Shown: positions 11,220 through 23,009 of the stretch, piece after piece | Layout of the letters: each line of letters starts with the position of its first letter | Position numbering within the stretch: the stretch's first letter is position 1 | NCBI GenBank assembly: GCA_015680685.1 | Contig: MNCI01020641.1 | Coordinates: 45,446-109,445 of the forward strand | DNA length: 64,000 bases | Direction of reading: 5' to 3' | Origin: Gnetum montanum | Lineage: Eukaryota; Streptophyta; Gnetopsida; Gnetales; Gnetaceae | Notes under the pieces: generated by a model | What the model saw: only the letters and a program-made list of their open reading frames with translations | Database searches by the model: none | Told to the model about the DNA's origin: nothing | Translations under genes and position numbers: made by a program

Positions 11220-11890
11220 ATATCCGGCCAAGGACACGTCAGCAGCATTTAAAATCCCAGATGCAGTCCTGAAGCGCGAATTGAACTCACGACCCTCGCC
11301 TTCAGACGTCGCTTCGAAAACAAAGCCAAACTCCGCTGCCCCACCCTGCGGAGGTTTCTTTAATAATAAATCAATAAAGTCGGGGCGGGGTGGTGAGAAA
11401 ATGACGGATGCTTTTTTATTTATTTATTCGTTCGTTCCTTCGTTCATGTTTTAAATCCACTCATCATCATCATGGTCATGCATGCATGCATGCATGTGTG
11501 AGACATTAAATAGATTTGGCGTCAGATAACATCATAAATAAATGATGACGCTAAGCCTCTTTCACTTTTGCCGTTAAATCCGGCGCCCAGCGTGGGCTCT
11601 CGCTGTGGCGTAATAAGTTATCTTAAACGCCCAGATTACGACGCCGCCTCTGCATCATTAATTGTGCAATTAATTCCCTGCCATCTTGCTGCAGTTGCCC
11701 CATTTTAAGCCGATTTTAATACTTTTTCACCTCGCCTGCATAAATAAATAAATAAATAAAGTCCTCTGTCGCCCAAATTCCAGGTCAATTGAATTCCGAA
11801 TATCTGACTCACAATTAATTATATTAAAGGCGAGCGGGATCGTATCCCGTGGTGTCAAATTAGAAACCACCAAGGACCGCCGTTTCGTTA
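11220..11890. other. CpG-rich patch with RY repeats, function unknown
   Basis: Base use changes here: GGCGCCCAGCG, GACGCCGCC, TCGGGGCGGGG and similar CpG-rich words occur, unlike the CpG-poor flanks. It contains a CATGCATG run (five overlapping ATGC units near 11478-11496), an ACACGTCAGC word near 11235, and AAAT/ATTT microsatellites. I found no ORF of convincing length. It could be the remnant of a host-gene promoter or 5' region, or a younger insertion. Confidence 0.45.
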
Positions 11891-12316
11891 ATCATTATCT
11901 TTGGTAGATGTCAAGTTCTTATTTGATTTTAAAAATGTTATCTTTTTAGTGGAAGGCTGTGCGTTCAATTCTTGCTAAAAAAATGTTTTGACCTTTAATT
12001 TATAAAAACATTACTATGCTGAACTTTAGGACATTTAAGGTTTTACATTGTGACATTGGCAATTCAACATTACCTTCCAAGGCGTTTATAATTGCAATTT
12101 TATGCTACCTTGAACTAATTTGATATCAATTTTTAACTATTTGCAACGATATTTACAAATATATGTCAATTATTAAAAGAGTACAAATATCCCTTCTATA
12201 TTACAATAATTAATGTAATTGAATTTAACTTATGAAGATCCTTTTTGGATTTATAGGATTACATTGATTTTAGAATTTCTCTTACAAAATGTCCATAACT
12301 CAATGTTGCCCACTAT

Positions 12317-13123
12317 TGATGAACTGCGATATCATGTCCGTGATATCGTGTCCACGATATTGGATCAACCATGCGATGTCGAATACCTAATATCGCGGCC
12401 TACCTCCTTGCCTATAAATAAGAGGCGACGCCCTTGGTTTCCACATTAGAAGTTAGTCCCTTAGCCAAACTTTTGCCATTTTTTCCCTCTAGAGTTAGAA
12501 TTATTTCTACATGCCCGCAGTAAGAGTCATAGAGTGAATGGATCTTTATTTGAGCATTGTGTACCTGAGCACACCTTGTGAATGGCAATAAAGATGAACT
12601 TTATGATAAACCTTGCAGCATACAGAATAGATTAATTAGCAATTAATTATTATTTAATGCTTTCCTAGTTGATTAATGATTTTTCTCACCCTACTACTCT
12701 CTTAGTTAAATACACTCAGTATGACCGCTTCGAGCATGTGTGTGGCGCTTGGTAACCCAGTAACGATTAGCGTTTGGTAATCCCAATAGCGTTGCACTGG
12801 TTCAGGATGTGTACGGCAAGTGGGAACGGATACTAGTGTTAGGAGTACTTAGAACTTGGTTAATGATTAGTTACTTAGTTATCTACCTCCCCCTCTTTAC
12901 TAGCGCAGAATATAAAATAGATAAAAGCCATAAAAATCATATGCCTTAAGCTTACTTAACCATACAGCCGTGACATACAAGTAAGTTTGGGAAGACAACG
13001 ATTAACCAACCTATTATTGTTCCACAAAGGCGCATAGGCACTTAGTCCTTGGAATTTGACTGGATCATGCGTGAAACGCTCGTATTCGTATGGTTAAGTG
13101 TAGGGGTACCTCGCTACTCATCA
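12317..13123 (+). repeat. Element D 5' LTR
   Basis: An 807-bp LTR, TGATGAACTG to CTACTCATCA. The U3 holds degenerate CGATATCG palindromes (12326-12400). A TATAAATA box lies at 12413-12420, and AATAAAGATGAAC near 12588 is a plausible polyadenylation signal. The PBS starts one base after the LTR end. Confidence 0.92.
12413..12420 (+). promoter_or_regulatory. TATA box of element D 5' LTR
   Basis: TATAAATA lies directly after the CGATATCG array. The same spacing between array and TATA is seen in the other CGATATCG-type LTRs and in the internal promoter of element B. Confidence 0.75.
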
Positions 13124-13124
13124 T

Positions 13125-13142
13125 TGGTGCCGTTGCCGGGGA
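13125..13142 (+). other. Primer binding site of element D (tRNA-Asp)
   Basis: TGGTGCCGTTGCCGGGGA differs by one base from the complement of the 3' end of plant tRNA-Asp, the primer known for Athila-type elements. It starts after a single base following the LTR's terminal CA. Confidence 0.85.
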
Positions 13143-13255
13143 CTTAGTTGTTTGTGCACTAAGTAGAACTTAGGAAATCATTTACATCGTTGGAACAAAC
13201 CCTTAGGGTTGCTTAAGAAAAAGATAATAGTATATTACACACTGAACAAGATAAG

Positions 13256-15143
13256 ATGTCTTCTTCTTCGCACAAAAGCACTTCACCACCTAGGACTAAC
13301 ACAAGAAGCAATCGGCAGTAGGATACACATGACGTTGATCCGCCAATCCCTCAATAGTTTCGTGTGGTTCTCCACCAAGACGAACAGTTGCGTTGGCGTG
13401 ACTTGGAAGGTAACATAGTGTTACCTCTCGATCATTTAGTCCCAAGTATGCTTCTTCGTGCTTTCACACGAATAGGCATGCAACACTTACACGCAGAATA
13501 CATTATGTAGGACTATGATTCGAGAGACTATCGTCTCATAGAGGTGCAACGTCAAAGGGATTTGCAATAGAAGAGACACCATAAGTCCTTGAAGGGAAAA
13601 TGGTCTAAGGATGCCCCCACATTTTAAGCAAAATTGAGGGTGATGAACTTGCCTCAGGTAGTCACCCACATAACGATGTTCCTCCCCTTAACTTTGGCCA
13701 AGGGGTTGTGTATCAAAACCTTCATTTTACTATTCACAACCTAGGTGTTGATACCAACGGACACGAAGCGTCCGAAAAAGGAACAAGGACATATGACAAA
13801 GGTGGGCATTCTGATCGTAATCATGATTGAGGTAGAGACCATCAAAGAGAAGGTAGTAGACACCATCATGATGGCGGTTCACTTTCTTCTTTACCTTCAT
13901 TGTCTCCTTCACCCTCTCCTTCAGTGTCCAGACATAGCCATAGAGAAACAGATCGTGAGGATAAGGGCAAACAAAGTGGAAGTCACAGACAAGACAACTA
14001 AGACAAAGGATGAGAGCACTCTAGGGAATCACACCATAGAAGAAGGGAGAGTAGGGAATAGCGTAGGCACCATAGACGTCATGAACGAGACGATCATGAT
14101 GACCTACTACTCGTTACTCGAAGCATGCTAGACATAACTGAGGCCGTGAGAGTTCCAACAAGGCATCAAAAAGATAGTAGGATCAAGAGGTTAGACATGA
14201 ATAACATCCCATGATTTGAAGGGGGATATAACACTGATCCTCAAAATCACTTACAATCATTTCACGATGCTTGTGCCTTGCAAAACATAGAAAATAAGTG
14301 GAAAAAACTTAAGTTGTTTCCACGAACACTAATAAAAGAAGCTGAAAGCTGGTCCCGGTCCTTAGAACTGGAATCCATTCGTAGGTGGAGTACTATGTTA
14401 GTATTGTTCAACAATAAGTACCAAACATACTCTCAGGTGTCTAACCTACGAAAGCAAATCCAAGGATGGAAACAAGGAAGTCATGAACCCTTGGATGTTG
14501 CCATGGGCTGTTATTATGCACTATTACATCATTGTCCTGGCCATGGTTATTCATAGCGGGATCAACTATGCCAACTCGTAGATGGGCTTAGGCATGAAAT
14601 GAGAAGAACCCTTGAGACTTATGCCCAAGGAAGGTTATCTGAGCTTAGGTCCCATCAAATTCATAGACTATTGGAGCAAGTTACTAAGGAAGAAGGTGAG
14701 CTACGAAAGAGAGAGAGTGCAGAAGAATATAATCGAGATCCTTTCCTCCAAAAGAAGGGAGTAAGAGATGGTGAATAGAAAAACCTTGCCTATCCAAAAG
14801 TTAGCATCAGAAGTATCGTAAAGGTAGACCAAATGTGGAACTCCTTGGATAGTAGGTTTCAAACTGTTCTCAAAGTAGTAGAGGAGTCTAGAGAGCAAGG
14901 TATTGCTCATGACAAAAGAAAAAAGAGAGAGCAGAAAATGCACGTAACAAGGGTAAAGGGTAAAGTTGCTATTATTGAAGAGGTTGTGGACTTAAATACA
15001 AACGATGATAGTGGATGCGAGATATGTCAATACGACCATCCTAAGGGATGTTGCCCTGTGATCTCACATTTGCAGGAGTCTGGGGTGTATGCACTTAATC
15101 CATGTTTAAACAAACGACAAACATCCCAACGGTTACCTTATCC
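13256..15143 (+). pseudogene. Element D gag, N-terminal and central part
   Basis: Starts ATG at 13256 (MSSSSHKSTSPP). It continues through a basic, Arg/His/Ser-rich stretch (about 13760-14130, with RRHHRRHERDDHDD) into the conserved gag core (about 14200-14700, with LRKQIQGWKQGSHEPLD and PGHGYS). A CX2CX3HX4C zinc knuckle, CEICQYDHPKGCC, lies near 15019. Many in-frame TAG/TGA codons occur where CAG/CAA/CGA would be expected, so it is a pseudogene. The core is clearly homologous to the Gag of B and G, but the N-terminus is not. Coding resumes at 24736 after two insertions. Confidence 0.82.
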
Positions 15144-15148
15144 CTAAG

Positions 15149-16003
15149 TGATGAGTGATGAGGTACCCCTACACTTAACCATATGAAACGAGCATAGCAT
15201 GCGCGATCTGGTCGAACTCCACAGACGAACTAGTTGTGGCACCTAGATCGTTAACCTTAGGTCGTAGTTCATTGTCTTCCCACTTGGACTAGTATTTATA
15301 TTTGTCACGTATAGTTTAGTCCAGAGTGAGGTGTATGATGTGTTCCTAATTCTAACGCTACTCCTGAAGGCAGTGGGAAATAATATTAACTAATCTAAGC
15401 TAGTAGGAAAAGTTTAAGAAAGTCTAATCTAGTCTAAGTGCGATGAGCAATCAATTCCTTGATCAATTGTACACATCTTGGACCTCATGCACGACTACCA
15501 CTGGGATTACCAAGTGCAGATCCTAGGTACGCCACTGGGCTACCAAGTAGTCACACTTAAATGCTCGTAATCAAGTCGTACTCATTCCGCATTCTAGGAG
15601 TTTAAGGGTGAGAGAGAGAAAACAGTAAATAATATTAAATAAATAAAAAAATAAATAACAAAGAGAATGCTACAATGATGAAGTAATCTCAATCTTTATT
15701 GCCGATCATGTGCGTGTCCAAGTACGTCACACTCGAATAAAGAATGCTGTACAATTACATTCACCACATTGCGGGCAAACACTGGAAAAATAATCTAACT
15801 CTAGAGGGATCAAATTGCTAGAGCTTTGCTACTTCTAACTCCTAATTAATTAATGAACAAGGGAGAGCCACTTCTAATTTATAGACATTGCGGTGGACTG
15901 CGATATCGCGTACACGAGATCATAGGGAAGACGCAATATCGTAGGGGGATGCGATATCGCGACGTACGCGATATCGTGGCCTATGCGATATTGCGTCCCA
16001 TCA
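15149..16003 (-). repeat. Element B 3' LTR (left)
   Basis: An 855-bp LTR on the minus strand starting TGATGGGACGC at 16003. Its U3 has CGATATCG/CGTACG repeats (15899-16000) and a minus-strand TATAAAT box near 15880. It is paired with 23010-23858. Confidence 0.92.
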
Positions 16004-16013
16004 TACCCCCACG
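16004..16013 (-). other. Element B polypurine tract
   Basis: CGTGGGGGTA on the minus strand directly abuts the 3' LTR start. The same tract precedes the LTRs of A, G and (truncated) D. Confidence 0.85.
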
Positions 16014-16159
16014 ATTGAATGAAAACTCGTCCTCGAGTTACAAAGAGAACAATCTCCATTGATTACATAGTGGATAGGTATGGGATTATTAACTGGAAAA
16101 AGAAATGAAATAATGCCGTAGTGTGGGAAGACACAACACAGAAAAATACTACAACTACA

Positions 16160-18947
16160 AAAAATGGAACTCATTTTAGTTCTTGGTGGTGGTGGCTCCT
16201 CCATGGGTGCTTTCCCTTTGTCTTGTGCTCCAGGCTTTGAAGGTTGACGACGTTGAAGAATGGCCTTGAGCTTCTCCTCTTCGGTCCGAGGATCTTGTGC
16301 CGTCCATGCTAATGTTCCGATGTTTGATGGAGTCGGCACTTCCCATGGACAAGGTAGTTGCAGGAACATCTGATTGGCTTTGACATACCACGTCGCAAAC
16401 ACCCATCATTCCTCTTCATAGGCTCTAGCTTTATCTTTGTATTCATGAAGATTTGTTAACCGTCGAGCCAAGTCGGTTGCAACATCTTTCTGTCCCTGGT
16501 AGCTTTCTTTTACCACCGCAAGTTCAGAATTTGCAAAATCTAATTTTTTCAACCAGCTTCTTACATTCTGCAAATTTTGCTTCATATTTGAGATGGGTGG
16601 AAGCTACCTGCTGCTCGAGCTCTATTCTCAGGCACCCTGCTGTTAACATGGTAAGGTTGGCATATCTAAGGTTTTCCAACTCCATGTATTTTGTCAAGTC
16701 CTGGATCTGCAGGTCCCGATTTTTAATTTTCGCTTAGTGGGCAAAGACGTAAGTGTCCAATATGGCCCTTCAATCAGTGTGGTGAGCACTGATACTATTA
16801 ATTTGAGCCTTGGCCATATGGATCTCCTTCTCTAGGATTTTTTTATACATCTCCACTTGATCACAGAAATGCTCCTTCAACTTCTTGTGTCGTTTAGCCT
16901 CATTCTACCACGTGCTTATCTCAATTGCTGATTTTTGGCGAATAGCGCGTACCTCCTCCATTGATAGGGTTCGATTCTCTTTGGCTAAACGGCTTACATC
17001 TTGGTTGACCCAAATGAATTGTTCTCGCAACTGATGAAAGTGTTCATCGAGAACATTCTTTTGTTTCTTCACAGAGGTCAACCGAAGGTTATCTGCAACC
17101 AACTGCTTATTTTCTTCTTCTAAGGCCTTGAGTGCCTTAAGATGAGCATGGGTTTGCGCCTGTGATGCGGAGGCATCCCAAACGATTGTCTCCTTTTCTC
17201 CTACCACCTTCTCATTTTCTGCGATCAACTTTGTGAGTTGCTCGGTTCTAAAGTTGTTTAGCTAGTCTACGGGAACGAATTGCAAAGGATCTCGCTGTGT
17301 TGCTTGTAAGGCTATGAGCTGCTCTTGTAGTCTCTGCACTCCAGCTTCAGCATTCTCTACCCTTACTTCAGATATGACTAGCTTCCCCTTTGTGGAAATG
17401 AGGTCTGATTGAATTGTTGTGACATCTTGAGGGATGTCAAATAGAGACGTCATTACTTATCCTACTTGAAGCAATCTGTCAAGTGCATCCTCATGTTCCG
17501 TAGGAGTCATTGAGGTTTTGGAAAGAGTTTGAGCATCTTGTGCTCTTGAGAGATCTGCTGGTGGCACAACAGGTACATTAAAGGATTCTTTGATGTGGTT
17601 AGCGAGCAATTCAGCAGCTCCTGTAGCATCCTGGTGTTACATGACCACCAGAGTGGCCCCTTCACTAGTCTTTAATTGCACTTGAAAAGATGCCGTGTTT
17701 CCTAAGATCTGTTGCGACCATCTACTTTCCCCTCCTCCTGTTTGAATTGATAATTCGCCCCTTGTGCGATCTAATGAAATAGTAGGTTGGTCGGCATTAT
17801 TGATGACGTGGAAGAGGTTTGCGTCATCACGACTTCCCCAACTAACCGTCTCAACGATGGTCCGAAGATGGCTCATCGACGGTCTGTAGTCTTGCAGCGG
17901 CGACGGCTGATCCTGACCTGTGCTGGGCCCTGCTTCTTGTTGTTAGCTGGGACCTGTGGCTAGAGGTTGACTGGTTCCAACCACATGTTCTTCTTCTTGC
18001 TCTTCTTGTTTTGGTCTTAGCTCTTCATTAGTGCTCTTTCTTGGAGCTGGCGCCTTTAACAATTCAGCATAAGAAGCATTCTGGGCTTTTCAGAGGACAT
18101 CATTAGTGTACCCCTGAATACCAGCCCGTTGGCATAGTTTTCTGATAAGACAGGGGAAGGGCAACACCATGTTCCCCGACTTTCGTTCTTCAAATCTCCG
18201 TAGGATCTACATTAAATATAGATGGGGAAGATTAACGTTAACCTTTCCCATCAACATTGCACATCCTCTTGCCGCATACGTAGATATTCTTTTCAAACCT
18301 TTTGTGGGGAAGAGGTGATAGGTTCCAATTTTGAAATAAACTCTCTCTTCCATCGTCAGCTCACCAAAAGCTTTATCTCTACCATAAGCCTGCTCTAACC
18401 AATCCTTTCGCACATCAGGGTTTGATCAGGTAGATAACCGAGCAACATGGGTGCCTGAATTCGGAAGGTTTAACACTTTCGAAATCGCCTGTGCAGAAAA
18501 GTCTACTGTCACACCACAAATGTTAACCATGGTGCCTTGCTCTTTATTGTGCTAGAACTGGTACGTTTTGCCTAAGTACCAGGCACCACATTCAAAGAGG
18601 ATAGGCCATAAGGGAGACCTCTTAAGGTGGTCCCTAATAGCCTCAGGAGAAAACTCTGCAAAATATTTGAAGTTTAGCTCCACAATTACAGCAGCGAATG
18701 TGGACTTCTCATGGATAGCCTGAACACACTCTGGGGGCAATGTGAGTTGTTGTCTTGGTTCAGGTGCAGTAGCTGCTCCTCCTTCTGCCTGCCCGGACTG
18801 TCTGGTAGGAGGTTCTTCTTGATGGATGCTGAATGATTGCACCTCTTGTTCTGCATGTTGTTCAGTAGGGACTTGTCTTCCACCTCTCCGAGGTTGTTTC
18901 ACTCCACCTTGAACTAGACCCTCCTGCTATGCATGTTTTGGGGCCAT
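16160..18947 (-). pseudogene. Element B ORF2: large coiled-coil protein with plant-transposon-protein domain
   Basis: An open frame of about 920 codons starting ATG at 18947 (MAPKHA; G's copy also starts MAPK), broken by several stops. The N-terminal third has a conserved domain (SPLWPILFECGAWYLGKTYQF, ERVYFKIGTYHLFPTKG, LPFPCLIRKLC). It resembles the 'putative plant transposon protein' domain found beside Athila/Tat elements; the family name rests on remembered features. The middle is acidic/Gln-rich, and the C-terminal half is predicted coiled coil (KALKALEEENKQLVADNLRL). A Pro-rich tail, PMEEPPPPRT, ends it. No transmembrane or signal segment is evident, so it is not obviously env-like. 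Its role is unknown; it could be structural or a Gag partner. Confidence 0.75.
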
Positions 18948-19230
18948 CTGTAATCACATGGGCCAAGCGTTAGTAAGGTTTTTTTCAAATTCAAGTTATA
19001 CCTTACTACTTGCCTTAGTTAAAGATCTTATGTTATAACGTGTGATCATGCTCGAAAATTGTAATAATGGGTCGTGTGACTTAGGTGGGTTTCATTTTAA
19101 TCCCCCGGTGTACCTAAGGTCATATGACTTTTGGCACAATTTTTCTAAGTGTTAGTGTGAATTACCCTAATTGATGTCCTTTGGGCGATGATAAATTTCA
19201 AAAAAGTTAGGTACTTTTCAGCAAGTGTCT

Positions 19231-19245
19231 CTCCCCCACAACTAA
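19231..19245 (-). other. PPT-like tract upstream of ORF2 (element B)
   Basis: TAGTTGTGGGGGAGA on the minus strand closely resembles the true PPT and the PPT-like strings at the ends of integrase in A, D and E. It lies between the internal promoter and ORF2. G has the equivalent at about 57473-57490. Confidence 0.5.
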
Positions 19246-19414
19246 ACTGAACACTCTGGGTTCAAGTAGGTTCAAACAGAATTAAAATTAGAGTACCAGT
19301 GAGTGAGATATTAGCGAAAAAGCAAGGGTCACACAATCGCAAGTCGCAGAGAAAAATTTCAAAAACTCCGCCCACGTAAAGTGCAAAATGATGTTAAGTG
19401 TTGCGGTGGGGGTA

Positions 19415-19513
19415 TCCTATTTATAGGAAAATAGGACACGATATTGCGTATGATGCATCGGGTACGCGATATCATGTGGGACGTGATATTGCGTACGCGA
19501 TATCTCGGCCCTA
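19415..19513 (-). promoter_or_regulatory. Internal promoter-like module of element B
   Basis: On the minus strand an array of GATATCGCGTACGC-type palindromes (19438-19513) is followed by TATAAATA at 19418-19425, copying the order in the LTR U3. It lies about 470 bp upstream of the ORF2 start and far from both LTRs. G has the same array upstream of its ORF2 (57664-57752). It probably drives a separate ORF2 transcript; that is inference. Confidence 0.65.
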
Positions 19514-20883
19514 CTAATGTGAGACACATGAAAAATACCGAATTTTTAATGATTTTTCTTGAAATTAATGTTAAATATCGAGGACATTGGCAAGTATTAA
19601 GATGTCCTAGGGTAATTTTATTGATTCGAGAGGCACTCTTAATGATAATGATGTGAACTTTAGCAATAAAAATTTGGCGGTTACGAAAAAAGGGAATGTA
19701 ATAGTACATTGGAACGTAGAAATTTAGAGGGATAATAGTAGGGAAAGAAAATCAATGAAAGATTAAGCTGAGGGTAAGAAATTATGTGTGTGAGCTAGAG
19801 AATCAGTGAAGATTACGAAAAATTACACAAGTGGGTCCTCCCCAAAGCAGGTTTCAACCTATAATGCCCTTGTGTAACCACACTTAAAGTGTCCATGGGC
19901 ACTAGAAGGGTTAAATGTAATCCGCACTAACTCCACAAAACACACACATGTAAATATCACCGGAATGAGATGAAAATTCGATGCTACATGGGACACGAGC
20001 TACAATTACATGAACAGTGAGATGAGGTGAAGTATAGAAAGGGATCGTAGAGAGTGGGACATGAGGTAACTGACCCAAGACACAGTGAATCCTGCATGAA
20101 AAGCATGATTAAGGTGTTATTAACCCATCATTCCAAGATTAGGACCAAGTCCATCCTTCAATCAATGACATCGCATCATTTCATCCCATGGCGAACAACT
20201 ATGAGAGTACCACAACAACAAGGCGTATGATCACTTGGCGTTGTATGCAAGGGAGGAGTGACTTTTGTTTTGTGGCACCTTGTTTTTCTATTTTTTTTTA
20301 TTTTTTGAACTTTAGTGAATCTAGAGAAGCAGTCAACCTTTAGGCATGGGTGCATGTCTTTCCAGTGGGACCCCCTAGAACAACATTTGATTTTCAAGTG
20401 CCCTTTTAATTACTCTTACTCCCATTTTTCATTAGATCTACAAGGATCTTAGTACGACCACATTGCACGATAACTCCCACAGATGTCACCAAAGAGAATC
20501 CACAAGTTTCCTTGATGTCACACCCTAATCATTCCCGCTTGGTCCATCCTTCTTCATTCTGGGTACAATGAACACAAAATTGATTTTAAGTTTTAAGAAT
20601 GTCAAGAATATCACTGTACCCTCGAACAAAACCTCTTATTTGTAGAGTGGATGAGTGGGTGTAATGGGCTCACTGTTCCAAATAATTGATCACTCATGAC
20701 TTAATAACATAAAACACACCTCAACCAATGATCCACATGAGTGTTTTATTTGTAGATGAGATTACTTACAACAGCATAAAAAGACAAAAACACAAAAACA
20801 CAAAAAGATAGAACAAAAAGTTGAAAAATGAAAAACTAGAAAACAAAAAGTTGTAAAATCAATGAAAAAATAAAAAGTGGTTA
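19514..20883 (-). other. Element B conserved non-coding region between gag and ORF2
   Basis: No coding signal. It includes the two blocks shared with the 3' regions of A, D and E: ACCCATGCCT(G/A)AAGGT (minus, 20336-20367) and TTTGGGGAGGA (minus, 19836-19846). The region therefore descends from the 3' non-coding part of an Athila/Tat element, which places the missing pol just before it. Confidence 0.7.
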
Positions 20884-22884
20884 TTAATCCTGCTTGTCTT
20901 TGAAATGGGGGGTATCCCCATAACTAATCGATTGAGTATGGCAAGGATTAATAAATGAAAGATAAGGATCCTTGCATGTTAGAAGTATTGAAACTGGTCC
21001 ATACTTACCCCATTGGGGTTCACACACTTGATTATAATAAGCATAGTGGGGCACTTTATACGAGGTAGTTCCTGGATAACGAGTTGACCCACTATGATGT
21101 TTGGGACCATTAGATGGTATGCAAGGATTAGGATGATGCCTCCCATGGTTGTGTTCATTGGGCCGTATGGTTGTTGGAGTGTTAGTTGGTGGCCCTGATG
21201 AAGTTACATGAGGCATTGGGTTCGAAGGTAAGGGTGCACCACATTGTTGGACTTGTGCTGGATTGGAAGGTGCAGTGGCCTCAGAATTGTGTTGTCCTTT
21301 CCTACGGCCGTGTTTAAAGAAAGGACACTTTTGATGTTGAGGAGGCTTTTCACTGCTATTAATAGCAGTAGCACAAGTGTTGTTCATGGGTTGCGGTGGT
21401 GCAGGTATGATAGGGGCAGTTGGTGACGATGTGGAAGGAGGGAAAGGATAAGAATGTTGAAAGTTAGGAGGAATATAAGGTGCACATGGTGGTGGTTGCA
21501 TTGGAGGCATGGGTTGATAGTATTGTGGAGAATAGTAGTGTGGTGAGACAAAGTAGGTTGGCCTAGTTGGAGAAACAGGATGTTGAACATGATAAGCATT
21601 CAAGTTCGGAAAATATGAAGGGTGCCTTCGGTCTAAGGGTGGTCTCCCCCACGACTGGGATGGTTGCCACTGTGATCGAACATAGGATCTCTGTACGAAC
21701 TCTGGATGTAACGTGTTTCCCCAATGCTCATTTAAATGTAACAATATTGGGCATTGGCCTTTGGGGTGATCGTACAGGCATATGTTGCATTCATATGGAT
21801 GATTGGCAATTGAGCACTTATTCCCTTCGTTTGTTTTCTCCGAATGTCTAATGTTTTGTCCTGCTTCTTGGGTTGTCAAAACTCTATCTCCAATGATGTT
21901 TATATATTCTCCACACTTTTGATTCATCCATTCCAACATCTTATTGATCTTTGCCTCTGCTTCTTCTAATGATTTTTGTATTGGCAAAGATGATGTTTCC
22001 ACCTTGAGATTTGTTGATCTCTCCTTGTTATGATCAGGGACCTTTGTTAAGTTGAAATTTTGGTCCTGTTGATGTTTTTCAACACTCTCCCATGTAACTA
22101 TTTCTCCTTCTTCTTTTGCTACCCACTTAATAAGCTCTTGGATTTGATGGGTTCGTAGTTCATATAGTTGACATTGGGCATACGTTCCTAAGGTCTCTCT
22201 TATTTCATTATGTAGCCCATCGATAATATGGTACATTAGCCTTTCCTTGGAAAACCCATGACCTGGATAGTTGTTTAACAGTGCGTAATATCTTTCTAAG
22301 GCCATGTCCAAGGGTTCATGTTTTGCTTGTTTCCATCCTTGGATTTGTTTCCTCAAGGCTGACACTCTTGCATAGGTTTGATATTTTTCGTTAAAGACTT
22401 CTACCATTGTTGACCAGCGTTGTATCGAATTTGGTTTTAACGATCTATACCATACTTTTGCTTGGTCAACGAGTGTCATGGGAAAGAGCTTAAGTTTTTG
22501 CCAACCATTATCAATGTTATTCCATGTGCAGGCATCTTTGAAGGCTAGTAAGTGTTGTTGCGGATCTAAGTCATAGCCTCCTAAAAATTTGGGAAAGTTA
22601 TTTAAATCAAGCTTGGGTAGTCGGCTCTCTTTATGATGCCTACGTGAGATTCGAACGACCTCTTGTATTTGCATTAGGCTTGTAGTGGCCAGTGGGGGTT
22701 CATCGTCATCTTGTAAGTTATGTCTTCATGTGTTATGATGAAGTTGTTTTTGTTCATTTTTATAAGAAACTCCCACTTCAGGTTGTATACTCCAATCTTC
22801 ATCGTCATATAGTTCATTGGTTCTCCAATGAACTTCCTTACTAAGTGTGGCATTATCGTGTTCTTGTAGGAGAGGCATTGTCAT
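20884..22884 (-). CDS. Element B Gag
   Basis: The capsid-type polyprotein of this non-autonomous element. The likely start is ATG at 22884 (or 22878), matching the N-terminus in G. A single in-frame TGA at 22726-22728 (CGA in origin by C-to-T) splits it, leaving a long 596-codon ORF from ATG 22674. The core contains LRKQIQGWKQAKHEPLD, ERYYALLNNYPGHGF and RLMYHIIDGLHNEIRETL, as in D. A zinc knuckle CNICLYDHPKGQC (CX2CX3HX4C) follows around 21750-21800. The C-terminal 230 residues are rich in Pro, Tyr, His and Asn. It is the least damaged gag in the window. Confidence 0.85.
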
Positions 22885-22990
22885 GTGTGAATTTATGTGA
22901 CTTTTTATAATTACTTCTTTCTAAGAGATATATCGTTAAGTCCTTTACAGCGACCTTGTATGATATAACTAATCTAGATAACTAGCACTG

Positions 22991-23008
22991 TCCCCGGCAA
23001 TAGCACCA
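22991..23008 (-). other. Element B primer binding site (tRNA-Asp type)
   Basis: TGGTGCTATTGCCGGGGA on the minus strand lies one base from the 5' LTR. It matches D's PBS at 16 of 18 positions. Confidence 0.85.
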
Positions 23009-23009
23009 A

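Larger units (their letters stand above)
10176..12311. other. Old intergenic DNA with SINE-like heads and a CpG-rich patch
   Basis: No coding region is recognised. It holds tRNA-like heads (10385-10612, 10819-10912) and a patch at about 11220-11890 with far more CpG than its surroundings. Its last bases, ACTAT at 12312-12316, are the left TSD of element D. Confidence 0.6.

Noticed and set aside
11255-11330. Another tRNA-like head (box B-like GAGTTCAATTC on minus)
   Set aside because: No box A at the right distance, so a SINE call is not supported.
16160-18947. ORF2 as a DNA-transposon transposase, because of the 'plant transposon protein' resemblance
   Set aside because: No DDE/D motif or terminal inverted repeats; it lies inside an LTR element between gag and PPT. 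The name of the domain does not imply transposase activity.
16160-18947. ORF2 as a retroviral-type env
   Set aside because: No signal peptide, transmembrane segment or cleavage site is evident in either copy.
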